Origin: Kribbella sp. ALI-6-A
Lineage (GTDB): Bacteria > Actinomycetota > Actinomycetes > Propionibacteriales > Kribbellaceae
Reading direction: 5' to 3'
Length of the DNA: 64,000 bases
Assembly: GCF_001984195.1 (NCBI RefSeq)
Contig: NZ_MTQN01000009.1
Span: forward strand, 186,001-250,000
Shown piece after piece: positions 42,166 to 50,366 of the stretch; position 1 is the first letter of the stretch; every line of letters begins with the position of its first letter. Both the position numbers and the translations under genes were made by a program. Below the pieces are notes generated by a model. The model saw only the letters and a program-made list of their open reading frames with translations. It did not search any database and was not told the DNA's origin.

Positions 42166-42171
42166 ACGTTA
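42166..42171 (-). promoter_or_regulatory. -10 element of leaderless promoter (phosphatase operon)
   Basis: Minus-strand TAACGT, seven bases, then ATG 42158; identical box and spacing to RNase J. Confidence 0.6.
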
Positions 42172-42194
42172 TCCGGTCGGGACAAGCCCGGTGC

Positions 42195-42200
42195 CATGAT
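42195..42200 (+). promoter_or_regulatory. -10-like element before corA
   Basis: CATGAT lies seven bases before GTG 42208. It supports the GTG start over two ATG codons that fall inside this element. Confidence 0.4.
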
Positions 42201-42207
42201 GGTCGGT

Positions 42208-43182
42208 GTGATCGTCGACTGCGGCGTGTACGCCGAAGGTGAGCGCAAGGACCTGCCGGCCGACCCGGAGACGGTGGCCGAGGCGATCGACGACGACGGC
42301 GGGAGCTTCGGCTGGGTCGGCCTGCACGAGCCGACCGCGCACGAGCTGGCCCGGGTGCAGCAGCTGTTCGGCCTGCACCCGCTGGCGGTCGAGGACGCGC
42401 TCAAGGCCCACCAGCGGCCGAAGGTCGAGCGGTTCGGCGACTCGGTGGTCGTCGTCCTGCGCACACTCTGGTACGTCGACGAGGGCGACGCGGTCGAGAC
42501 CGGCCAGGTCAGCGTCTTCGTCGGGCCGCGGTACGTGGTCACCGTCCGGCACGGTGAAGGCGCGCCGTTGACCACCGCCCGCCAGGAGCTGGAGGAACGC
42601 GCGTCGGTGCTCGGTCACGGCCCGGCCGCCGTGCTGTGGGCGATCTGCGACTCGGTTGTCGACGGCTACGAGTCGGTCGCCGAGCAGGTCGAGATCGACG
42701 TCGACGAGGTGGAGAGCTCGGTGTTCTCCCCCGACCGGACCAGCGACGCCGAGCGGATCTACCTGCTCAAGCGCGAGGTGCTGGAGATGCGGCGCGCGAT
42801 CGGCCCGTTGCGCGACCCGATGGAGGCGTTCGCGCACGGCTCGGTCCCGCTGGTCAGCAAGGAGGCGGCGCCGTTCTTCCGCGACGTCGCCGACCACGTG
42901 ATCCGGGTCTCCGACCAGACCGACGCGCTGGACACCCTGCTGAGCTCGGCCCTGAACGCGCACCTGGCCCGCGTCTCGGTCCAGCAGAACGACGACATGC
43001 GCCGGATCTCGGCCTGGGTCGCGATCGCCGCCGCCCCGACGATGATCGCCGGCATCTACGGCATGAACTTCGGCAACATGCCCGAACTGCGCTGGTACTA
43101 CGGCTACTACGCCTGCCTGGCCTTCATGGTTGTCGTCTGCACCACCATGTACGCCGGCTTCCGCCGCGCCGGCTGGCTCTGA
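42208..43182 (+). CDS. corA: CorA-family Mg2+/Co2+ transporter
   Basis: 324 residues. A large cytoplasmic domain with a long helix (DEVESSVFSPDRTSDAERIYLLKREVLEMRRAIGPL) ends in two membrane helices. The GMN pore motif is in GIYGMNFGNMPE, which is diagnostic of CorA pentameric channels. The start at GTG (MIVDCGVYAEG) matches the usual actinobacterial N-terminus. Convergent with uppP across a large hairpin. Confidence 0.92.
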   Translation: MIVDCGVYAEGERKDLPADPETVAEAIDDDGGSFGWVGLHEPTAHELARVQQLFGLHPLAVEDALKAHQRPKVERFGDSVVVVLRTLWYVDEGDAVETGQVSVFVGPRYVVTVRHGEGAPLTTARQELEERASVLGHGPAAVLWAICDSVVDGYESVAEQVEIDVDEVESSVFSPDRTSDAERIYLLKREVLEMRRAIGPLRDPMEAFAHGSVPLVSKEAAPFFRDVADHVIRVSDQTDALDTLLSSALNAHLARVSVQQNDDMRRISAWVAIAAAPTMIAGIYGMNFGNMPELRWYYGYYACLAFMVVVCTTMYAGFRRAGWL

Positions 43183-43203
43183 ACTCACCGACGCCGGCAC
43201 CCC

Positions 43204-43263
43204 GGACACCAACCTGGGACCGTGGACAGGGTATTTCCTGTCCGCGGTCCCCAGTGGGTGTCC
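43204..43263. terminator. Large composite bidirectional terminator
   Basis: Nested perfect stems: outer GGACACC / GGTGTCC, inner GGGACCG-T-GGACAGG / CCTGTCC-G-CGGTCCC, with a gtattt loop. It fills most of the gap between the convergent corA and uppP genes. Confidence 0.85.
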
Positions 43264-43291
43264 GAGGCCCGGTCGATGGCGGGCCGACCGG

Positions 43292-44119
43292 CTAGGTGGC
43301 GGTGATCGTGCTGGTGGCCAGCAGGATCAGGATCACGATGCCGAGCAGGATCCGGTAGAACGCGAACACCTCGGTGGTGTGCTTGGCGACGAACTTGATC
43401 AGCCAGGCGACCGATGCGTAGCCGACGACGAAGCTGACGACCACGCCGACGATCACCGGGACGACGCCGACGCTGCCGTCCAGCGCGTGCGGCAGCTCGA
43501 AGACCGCCGCGCCGACCAGCGCCGGGATGCCGAGCAGGAACGCCATCTTCGTGGCGGCGACCCGGTCCAGGCCGCGGAACAGACCGGCGGTGATGGTGGC
43601 CCCTGAACGGGACACCCCCGGGATCAGCGCGAGGCACTGCACGACGCCCATCACGATCGCGTCGAGCAGCGTGATCCGGGTCAGCGGCCGGGCTTTGCTG
43701 CCGAGCCGTTCGGCGGCGACCATGAAAAACGACCAGACGATCAGCGATCCCGCGACCCACCACATGCTGCGCAGCGGGCCGGAGATGATGCTGCGGCCGA
43801 GGAAGCCGACCACGCAGATCGGCAGCGAGCCGACGATCACGAACCAGCCCATCCGGTGGTCGAACTCACCCCGGTACTCCGGGTGCCGCAGGCCCTTGAA
43901 CCAGGCCACGGCGTAGGTGCGGATGTCCGTCCACATGAACAGCACGACCGCCGCGATCGCGCCGAACTGGATCACCGCGGTGAAGGCCGTGATGGCCGGA
44001 TCGTCGATCTGCTGGCCGAGGATCTTCGAGGTGATCGTGAGGTGACCGGTGCTGGAGACCGGCAGGAACTCGGTGAGGCCCTCGACGATGCCGAGGATGA
44101 TGGCGTCCCAGATCGACAC
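43292..44119 (-). CDS. uppP: Undecaprenyl-diphosphatase (BacA/UppP)
   Basis: 275 residues, polytopic membrane protein. It dephosphorylates undecaprenyl pyrophosphate to recycle the lipid carrier for peptidoglycan synthesis, and its loss sensitises cells to bacitracin. Signature motifs are EGLTEFLPVSSTGH (13-26) and PGVSRSG (167-173), which hold the catalytic Glu, Ser, His and Arg residues. The GTG start follows the TGA of the LLM oxidoreductase with no gap, so translation is probably coupled. Confidence 0.95.
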   Translation of the reverse strand: MSIWDAIILGIVEGLTEFLPVSSTGHLTITSKILGQQIDDPAITAFTAVIQFGAIAAVVLFMWTDIRTYAVAWFKGLRHPEYRGEFDHRMGWFVIVGSLPICVVGFLGRSIISGPLRSMWWVAGSLIVWSFFMVAAERLGSKARPLTRITLLDAIVMGVVQCLALIPGVSRSGATITAGLFRGLDRVAATKMAFLLGIPALVGAAVFELPHALDGSVGVVPVIVGVVVSFVVGYASVAWLIKFVAKHTTEVFAFYRILLGIVILILLATSTITAT

Positions 44120-45193
44120 TCAGTCACCGATCCCGGCGAGCTCGAGCGCCTCGGACACCGTGCGCAGAGCGGCGATCCGCTCGTCCACGGTCGACGCGAA
44201 CGGGGTCAGCGCGACGGTCGTCGCACCGGCTTCGGCGTACGCCGTGAGCTTGTCGGCCATCCGGGCCTTGTCGCCGAGCAGGGAGATCGCGTCGATGAAG
44301 CCGAACGGCACCGCGGCCATCGCCTCGCGGTGCTTCTTGGCCAGGTAGAGGTCCTGGACCTCTGCGGCCGCGTCGGCGTAGCCCATCCGGACCGCGAGCT
44401 GGTTGTAGAAGTTCTTCTCCCGGCTGCCCATCCCGCCGACGTACAGCGCGGTGTAGCCGCGGATCGGGTCGGCGGCGGCCTGCAGGTCGTCGCCGGTCAT
44501 CACCGGCACGGTCGCGACCACGTCGAAGCCGTCCAGCTCCGGGCCGGGTTCGCGGCCAGGACCGGTGGCACGAGCCCGGCCCGTCCGGATGTGGTTCAAC
44601 TGTTCTCCCAGGTAGGCGGGGTCGTTCAGGATGCCGAGCCAGCCGTCGGCGATCTCGCCGGCCAGTTCGAGGTTCTTCGGCCCGACCGCCGCAAGGTACA
44701 CCGGCACGTGATCGCGCAACGGGCGGGTGGACAGCTTGAGCGCCTTGCCCGGCCCGTCCGGCAGCGGCAGCGTGAAGTGCTTGCCCTCGTAGTTGATCGT
44801 CTCGCGGCGCAGCGCGGCGTTCACGATCTCGACGTACTCGCGGGTCCGCTCCAGCGGCTTGCCGAACCGGACGCCGTGCCAGCCCTCGGACACCTGCGGC
44901 CCGGACACCCCGAGGCCGAGCCGGAACCGGCCGCCGGACAGCCGGTCCAGGGTGGCCGCGGTCATCGCGGTCATCGCCGGGGTGCGGGCCGGGATCTGCA
45001 GCACGCCGGCGCCGACGTCGATGGTCGAGGTCTGGGCGGCGATCCAGCTCAGCAGCGTGACGGCGTCCGAGCCGTACGCCTCCGCGGCCCAGGTGACCGA
45101 GAACCCGAGCCGTTCGGCCTCCCTCACCAGCCTCAGATGATCCAGATGGTCGTCGCCACCGAGCACGAAGCCGATGTTGAGTCCGAGTCGCAT
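44120..45193 (-). CDS. LLM-class F420-dependent oxidoreductase
   Basis: 357 residues. TIM-barrel luciferase-like protein: MRLGLNIGFVLGGDDHLDHLRLVREAERLGFSVTW, then IPARTPAMTAMTAATLDRLSGGRFRLGLGVSGPQVSEGWHG, PVYLAAVGPKNLELAGEIADGWL and YVGGMGSREKNFYNQLAVRMGY. These match the F420-binding actinobacterial subfamily annotated LLM class F420-dependent oxidoreductase rather than FMN luciferases. Substrate unknown. First gene of a two-gene unit with uppP; a TAGGCT box is eight bases before the ATG. Confidence 0.88.
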   Translation of the reverse strand: MRLGLNIGFVLGGDDHLDHLRLVREAERLGFSVTWAAEAYGSDAVTLLSWIAAQTSTIDVGAGVLQIPARTPAMTAMTAATLDRLSGGRFRLGLGVSGPQVSEGWHGVRFGKPLERTREYVEIVNAALRRETINYEGKHFTLPLPDGPGKALKLSTRPLRDHVPVYLAAVGPKNLELAGEIADGWLGILNDPAYLGEQLNHIRTGRARATGPGREPGPELDGFDVVATVPVMTGDDLQAAADPIRGYTALYVGGMGSREKNFYNQLAVRMGYADAAAEVQDLYLAKKHREAMAAVPFGFIDAISLLGDKARMADKLTAYAEAGATTVALTPFASTVDERIAALRTVSEALELAGIGD

Positions 45194-45201
45194 GACAGGC
45201 G

Positions 45202-45238
45202 AGCCTAACGAGCCGTTCCCGGTCGCTCGCAATAGGCT
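45202..45238. promoter_or_regulatory. Divergent leaderless promoters, LLM oxidoreductase and aldo/keto reductase
   Basis: Two TAGGCT boxes point outward: minus strand at 45202-45207, eight bases before ATG 45193, and plus strand at 45233-45238, seven bases before ATG 45246. The whole gap is 52 bases, so polymerase at one may exclude the other. Confidence 0.6.
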
Positions 45239-45245
45239 CGGTTTC

Positions 45246-46187
45246 ATGCAGCAGCGCTATCTCGGTCACAGTGGTCTGGCGGTGAGCCGGCTCGGCCTGG
45301 GCACCATGTCCTGGGGCCGGGACACCGATGAGCACGAGGCCCGTGAGCAGCTCGCCGCCTTCGTGGCGGCGGGCGGGACCCTGGTCGACACCGCGGCGGC
45401 GTACGGGGACGGTGACAGCGAGCGCCTGATCGGCACCTTGCTCGGCGACGTCGTCGACCGCGACGACCTGGTGATCGCGACCAAGGCCGGCTTCAGCGTG
45501 CGGCGCGGGGAGCGGATCACCGACACCTCGCGCGGCGCCCTGCTCCGCGATCTGGAGGGCTCGCTGCGGCGGCTGAACGTCGATCACATCGATTTGTGGC
45601 AGCTGCACACCTGGTCCGACGACGTCCCGCTGGAGGAGACGCTGTCGGCGCTCGACCACGCGGTCAACTCCGGCAAGGTCCGCTACGTCGGCGTCTCGAA
45701 CTACGCGGGCTGGAAGTCGGCCCGCGCGGTCACCTGGCAGCAGGCCTGGCCGGGCCGCGCGGTCCCGGTGTCCAACCAGGTGGAGTACTCGTTGCTGGCC
45801 CGCGACGCCGAGGCGGACGCGATCCGCGCCGCCGGCGGTCTGGGCATCGGCGTACTGGCGTGGTCGCCGCTTGGGCGGGGCGTGTTGACTGGGAAGTACC
45901 GAACCGGCATCCCGGCGGACTCCCGGGCGGCGTCTCAGCATCTGTCCAGATTCGTCGACCCCTACCTCGACGGGCGCGGGTCGGGCATCGTGGAGGCGGT
46001 GGCCCGGGCGGCCGACGGCCTCGGCTGGAGCCCGCTCGAGGTCGCGCTGACCTGGGTCCGGGACCGGCCGGGCGTGACGGCGGCGATCGTCGGGGCCCGG
46101 ACGGCGATGCAGCTGAAGTCGGTGCTGGGAACGGAGGAGCTCACCCTTCCGCCGGCCATCGCGGCCGCGCTGGAGGATGTCTCGTGA
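45246..46187 (+). CDS. Aldo/keto reductase
   Basis: 313 residues. The catalytic tetrad can be read: Asp in TLVDTAAAYGDGDSERLIG with the Tyr, Lys in VIATKAGF, and His in WQLHTWSDD. The NADPH-site blocks QVEYSLLARDAEADAI and AWSPLGRGVLTGKYRTG are also present. It resembles the YajO/general stress protein 69 branch. The ATG is set by the -10 box seven bases upstream, not the longer frame. Physiological substrate unknown. Confidence 0.9.
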   Translation: MQQRYLGHSGLAVSRLGLGTMSWGRDTDEHEAREQLAAFVAAGGTLVDTAAAYGDGDSERLIGTLLGDVVDRDDLVIATKAGFSVRRGERITDTSRGALLRDLEGSLRRLNVDHIDLWQLHTWSDDVPLEETLSALDHAVNSGKVRYVGVSNYAGWKSARAVTWQQAWPGRAVPVSNQVEYSLLARDAEADAIRAAGGLGIGVLAWSPLGRGVLTGKYRTGIPADSRAASQHLSRFVDPYLDGRGSGIVEAVARAADGLGWSPLEVALTWVRDRPGVTAAIVGARTAMQLKSVLGTEELTLPPAIAAALEDVS

Positions 46188-46216
46188 GGTAGACGGCTGG
46201 TGTGACGGAGGTGCGG

Positions 46217-46402
46217 ATGGCCGAGTACGAACTGCAGCAGTTCGAGGTGTCCCGGACAGAATCGCGTGGCGCGGTCCGCCGGCTGCTCACCGAGCACGCC
46301 GAGTACGGCGGCTGGGAGCTCGCCCGGCTGCGGCGCTATCCCGACGGCACCCGCCGGGTCTGGCTCCGCCGCCGGATCATCAAGGTGATGCGCACGCTCT
46401 GA
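46217..46402 (+). CDS. DUF5703 family small protein
   Basis: 61 residues: MAEYELQQFEVSR at the start, YGGWELARLRRYPDGTRRVWLRRRI in the middle, and a basic end. This is the DUF5703 family of small actinobacterial cytoplasmic proteins, function unknown. The ATG has GGAGG five bases upstream and matches the family start; a GTG 15 bases earlier is less likely. It lies 29 bases after the aldo/keto reductase and 71 before recQ. Confidence 0.7.
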   Translation: MAEYELQQFEVSRTESRGAVRRLLTEHAEYGGWELARLRRYPDGTRRVWLRRRIIKVMRTL

Positions 46403-46473
46403 CCTCGTCCTCCAGGTGTGTGAGCCCGGTTCGCTGGGTACCCGCCGTCGCCTGACAGCGATGCGGGGGTCGA

Positions 46474-48159
46474 ATGAGCGAGAACGACGCGGTACGGCGG
46501 TTGCGCCGGACCGCCGCCGAACAGTACGGCTGGAAGCAGCTGCGCCCGGAGCAGCTGAAGGCGATGACTGCAGTGGTCGCCGGTCAGGACACGTTGGTGG
46601 TGATGCCGACCGGCTCGGGCAAGTCCGCGATCTACCAGGTCCCCGCGCTGCTGCTCGACGGGCCCGCGGTCGTGGTGAGTCCGCTGATCTCCCTGCAGCA
46701 CGACCAGGTCGCGTCATTGCTGGATCACGGTGTGCACGCGCGCGAGCTGAACAGCACGGTCACTGCCGGCGACCGGGAGACGATCTACCGCGAACTGGCT
46801 GACGGCCGGCTGCGGTTCGTGTTCCTGGCGCCCGAGCAACTGGCGCGGGCCGACGTACGGGACCAGCTGGCCGAGGCGAAGCCGTCGCTGCTGGTCGTCG
46901 ACGAGGCGCACTGCGTGTCGTCATGGGGTCACGACTTCCGGCCGGACTACCTGCGGCTCGGCGATGTCGCGGAGCAGCTGGGACGCCCGACGGTGCTCGC
47001 GCTGACCGCGACCGCGTCGCAACCGGTGCGGGCCGAGATCGGCGACCGGCTGCGGCTGCGCGACCCGCTGGTGGTGGTCGCGGGCTTCGACCGGCCGAAT
47101 CTGTCGCTGGAGGCTGTTGGCGCGGCGGATGCGAAGGCGCGGCTGGAGGCGGTCGTCGAGCGCGCCGCCGGGATCGCGGGGACTGGGATCGTCTACACGA
47201 CGACTCGGCGCGAGACGGAAGAGTACGCCGCCGCGTTGAACGGGCGGGCGGCTTCGGGCGCGACCGAGACCCGCGACCGTGCCGGCGCCTCGCCTTCCGG
47301 CGGTGAGCGCTTGCGGGCGGCGGCGTACCACGCGGGACTGCGCAAGGCGGAGCGGGCGCGAGTGCACGAAGACTTCCTGGCCGGCCGGCTCGACGTGGTG
47401 GTCGCGACGACGGCGTTCGGCATGGGCATCGACAAACCCGATGTCCGGTACGTGCTGCACGCGGGGGTCGCCGACTCGCTCGACTCCTACTACCAGGAGA
47501 TCGGTCGCGCGGGCCGCGACGGCGAACCGGCCGAGGCGGTGCTGTTCCACGGCTCGGCCGATCTCGGCCTGCGACGCTTCCTGTCGGCGGCGCCGCCGGA
47601 TCCGGAGGCGATCGCGCAGGTTCTCGCGGCCGTCAATGCGGCCGACGCTCCCCCGCTCCGCCGGGACCTGGCGCAACAGACCGGCCTGTCGACCCGCCTG
47701 GTCGGCCGCTGTTGCTCGCTGCTCGAACAGGTGGGCGCAGTCCATTTCGACCGCCGCAACCGGCTGCACCCCGGCTCCTCCGAGGACGATCCGGTCGGCG
47801 AGGCCGTACGGCTGGCCGAGACCCGACGGCAGGTCGAGCGCTCGCGGCTCGACATCATGCGCGACTACGCCGAGACGACCGGTTGCCGCCGCCACTTCCT
47901 GCTGTCGTACTTCGGTGAGGAGCTGCCGGAGCCGTGTGGCAACTGCGACTGCTGCGACACCGGCACGGCGCAGAAACACGCTCGCGACCGAGGCGAGTCG
48001 CCGTACCCGCTCGACTCGCAGGTCCGGCACGCCGAGTTCGGGACCGGCCAGGTGCTGCAGTACGACGGCGACCGCATCGTCGTCCGCTTCGACGAGGTCG
48101 GCTATCGCACGCTGTCCCTTGCGGCGATCGAGGAGAACGACCTGCTCGAGCAGCTGTGA
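46474..48159 (+). CDS. recQ: RecQ-family ATP-dependent DNA helicase
   Basis: 561 residues. Walker A is VVMPTGSGKS (44-51 region), DEAH is at 143-146, LALTATAS is motif III, and VVATTAFGMGIDKPDVRYVLHAG and YYQEIGRAGRDG are motifs V and VI. The RecQ-type zinc cluster is C-RRHFLLSYFGEELPE-C-GN-C-D-CC. The usual HRDC domain is absent. Instead, the last about 50 residues (VRHAEFGTGQVLQYDGDRIVVRFDEVGYRTLSL) form a small barrel-like module also found at the end of UvrD/PcrA-type helicases. GGGGG is four bases before the ATG. It unwinds DNA in recombinational repair. Confidence 0.92.
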   Translation: MSENDAVRRLRRTAAEQYGWKQLRPEQLKAMTAVVAGQDTLVVMPTGSGKSAIYQVPALLLDGPAVVVSPLISLQHDQVASLLDHGVHARELNSTVTAGDRETIYRELADGRLRFVFLAPEQLARADVRDQLAEAKPSLLVVDEAHCVSSWGHDFRPDYLRLGDVAEQLGRPTVLALTATASQPVRAEIGDRLRLRDPLVVVAGFDRPNLSLEAVGAADAKARLEAVVERAAGIAGTGIVYTTTRRETEEYAAALNGRAASGATETRDRAGASPSGGERLRAAAYHAGLRKAERARVHEDFLAGRLDVVVATTAFGMGIDKPDVRYVLHAGVADSLDSYYQEIGRAGRDGEPAEAVLFHGSADLGLRRFLSAAPPDPEAIAQVLAAVNAADAPPLRRDLAQQTGLSTRLVGRCCSLLEQVGAVHFDRRNRLHPGSSEDDPVGEAVRLAETRRQVERSRLDIMRDYAETTGCRRHFLLSYFGEELPEPCGNCDCCDTGTAQKHARDRGESPYPLDSQVRHAEFGTGQVLQYDGDRIVVRFDEVGYRTLSLAAIEENDLLEQL

Positions 48160-49407
48160 TCAGCGGTCTTGCTGCACCAGGACCCGCGGCTCGGCGGTCC
48201 TGGCCCCTCGCCGTACGAGGACTGCGAGGGCGACGGCGCTGGTGAGCAGGCCTGCGCCGACCAGTGTCGCCTCGGCGCCGGCGGTCGCGATGATCGGTCC
48301 GCCGACGAAGAGTCCGGCCGAGCTGCTCGCGTTGACCACGACGCTCTGCCCTGACAGCAGCGCTCGCCGCTCGGCGCCGTACGACGTCCTGGTGATCAGC
48401 ACCGAGATCGCGGCGATGCCGAGCACCACCGTCACGCCGGAGAGCGCACCCAGTACGGCGACGACGGCCGGTGTCGTCCACACGCCCATGCCGACCCAGC
48501 ACAGGCCCATGGCGGTCCAGGCCAGCGCGGCGACCGGGATCGGTGGGAGGCGGCGGACGACGGCGAGCGACACGACGGTGCCGAGCAGGGCGCCGGCGCC
48601 GTACCCGCTCATGCCCGCGGCGAGGTAGACGCCCGGCTGCCCGCGCTCGGCACCGATCACCGAGAGGCCGAGCGTGAAGGCGAACCAGGTCAGGCACCCC
48701 GTCCCACGCGCGATCCAGCCGTACAGGATGTCCGGGCGCCCGCGCAGACTCGCCCGGATCGACGGCGCTTCCGGTCCGCCGTCGCCCGCCGGCTCCGCGC
48801 CAGGCGTCTGCTCAGCGTGCTGTGCCGCACCCGCGCGCTCGGGCTTGACCCGTACGGCGAGCGCCCCCGCCCCGAGTACCGTCGCCGCCTCGATCCACAG
48901 CAACGTGTTGGCCAGCCCGGTGGCGACCGCGACGGCGCCGATCGGTGGACCGACCAGCATGCCGACCCGGCGCAGCCCGTCCTGCCAGGTCAGCAACAGC
49001 ACCGCCCGGTCGACTCCCCAGCGGTCGCCGGTATCGGCGAGCAGCGCCGAGCGACCAGGGTTCGACAACGCGTCGGCGCAGCCGAGCAGCAACCCGCTCA
49101 GGATCAGCAACGCCGGGCTCAGCGCTCCCAACGCCGCTGCGCCGGGCACGATCGCCAGCGCTGCAGCCGCCACCGCGGCGACCATTGCAAGGCGCGGCCC
49201 TGAATCGACCCACTGGCGTGCCCTTCGCGCCCACCACGGCGAGAGCACCACCGGAATCCCCGCCGCGCCGCCGGCCAGACCGGTCGCCGCCACCGAACCG
49301 GTCTCGTGCAGCACGACCAACGGCAACGCGACCTGCGCGATCCGGAACGCGAAGTCGGCGGCCGCACCACCCGCCAGCAACATCACAGCGTCCCGGCGAG
49401 CTCCCAT
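48160..49407 (-). CDS. Major facilitator superfamily transporter
   Basis: 415 residues with about 12 hydrophobic helices and a central cytoplasmic loop (KPERAGAAQHAEQTPGAEPAGDGGPEAP). Helix 1 is DAVMLLAGGAAADFAFRIAQVALPLVVLHETGSV, and RARQWVDSGPRLAM represents the loop 2-3 region. It looks like the drug or export-type MFS proteins. It is divergent from a LysR regulator, 73 bases away, which likely controls it. Its stop abuts the recQ stop with no gap and no terminator hairpin. Confidence 0.82.
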   Translation of the reverse strand: MGARRDAVMLLAGGAAADFAFRIAQVALPLVVLHETGSVAATGLAGGAAGIPVVLSPWWARRARQWVDSGPRLAMVAAVAAAALAIVPGAAALGALSPALLILSGLLLGCADALSNPGRSALLADTGDRWGVDRAVLLLTWQDGLRRVGMLVGPPIGAVAVATGLANTLLWIEAATVLGAGALAVRVKPERAGAAQHAEQTPGAEPAGDGGPEAPSIRASLRGRPDILYGWIARGTGCLTWFAFTLGLSVIGAERGQPGVYLAAGMSGYGAGALLGTVVSLAVVRRLPPIPVAALAWTAMGLCWVGMGVWTTPAVVAVLGALSGVTVVLGIAAISVLITRTSYGAERRALLSGQSVVVNASSSAGLFVGGPIIATAGAEATLVGAGLLTSAVALAVLVRRGARTAEPRVLVQQDR

Positions 49408-49468
49408 ACCTGCGATCCTCGATCCTGTCCGGCGATCCAGGTAGCCGTGGGTTCTTGCGCACCACCCA

Positions 49469-49474
49469 TAGCCT
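49469..49474 (+). promoter_or_regulatory. -10 element of leaderless promoter (LysR regulator)
   Basis: TAGCCT, six bases, then ATG 49481. Confidence 0.5.
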
Positions 49475-49480
49475 GAACCT

Positions 49481-50350
49481 ATGGCCTCATCACCCAGTCC
49501 GTCGGTCGACGATCTCCGCCTGGTGCTCACCGTGCACCGCACCGGCTCGGTCGGCTCGGCAGCCCGCGAGCTTCGGATCTCCCAGCCGTCCGCCTCGCAA
49601 CGCCTGGCCCGCCTCGAGCGCGCCTGCGGCGTCAAGCTCTTCGACCGCGACACCCGCGGCGCCCGACCCACCTCCGCCGGCCACGAACTCGCCCGCCGCG
49701 CCGAGCACATCCTCGGCCACCTCGAGGACGTGTACGACGCCACCCGCGCGGCCGCCGCCGGCTCCCGGCTGGTCGTCGGCACGTTCGCCAGCCTCGCGCC
49801 GATCCTGTTCCCGGTCCTGGACGCCGAACTGCCCGACCTCGAGATCGAGCAACAGGTCGACCACGGTCACTCCCTCGTCGACAAAGTTGCCGAGGGCACC
49901 ATGGACGCGGCGTTCATCGCGATCGCCGACCAGATGGTCCTGCCCCGCGGCGCCGTCGCCCGCACCGTCGGCCGCGACGAACTCGTGCTCTTCGCCCCAG
50001 CCGGCGCGGCACCACCCAGCCGAGGCCGCCAGCCTTTGAAGGACCGCCCGATCCCCTTCTCCACCTACGACCGCGGCGCCGACGACCTCCGCGCCCGCCT
50101 GCTCACCCTCGGCGCCACCCCACGCCGCGGCGTCACCCTCGCCACCACGATCGCCATGGCCCGCCGCCGCAACCACCTGGCCCTCGTCCCCCGCAGCGCC
50201 CTCGCCCACGAACTCCACCCCGGCGAACGCTTGCTCCCGGCCCCCTTCCGCTACCGCCTCACCCTGTCCGCCGTCACCCGCAGCACCCCACCCACACCCC
50301 TGACCGCCCTCCTGCCGCGCCTGAGGTCCGCCCTCAACCTCACCCGCTGA
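49481..50350 (+). CDS. LysR-family transcriptional regulator
   Basis: 289 residues. Typical LysR HTH at the N-terminus (SVDDLRLVLTVHRTGSVGSAARELRISQPSASQRLARLERACGVKLFDRDTRGARPT), followed by a periplasmic-binding-like effector domain. The last 90 residues are Pro/Arg/Leu-rich and unusually GC-biased. Probably regulates the divergent MFS transporter and itself; effector unknown. Confidence 0.88.
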   Translation: MASSPSPSVDDLRLVLTVHRTGSVGSAARELRISQPSASQRLARLERACGVKLFDRDTRGARPTSAGHELARRAEHILGHLEDVYDATRAAAAGSRLVVGTFASLAPILFPVLDAELPDLEIEQQVDHGHSLVDKVAEGTMDAAFIAIADQMVLPRGAVARTVGRDELVLFAPAGAAPPSRGRQPLKDRPIPFSTYDRGADDLRARLLTLGATPRRGVTLATTIAMARRRNHLALVPRSALAHELHPGERLLPAPFRYRLTLSAVTRSTPPTPLTALLPRLRSALNLTR

Positions 50351-50366
50351 GGGCGGTACGGCGTAC

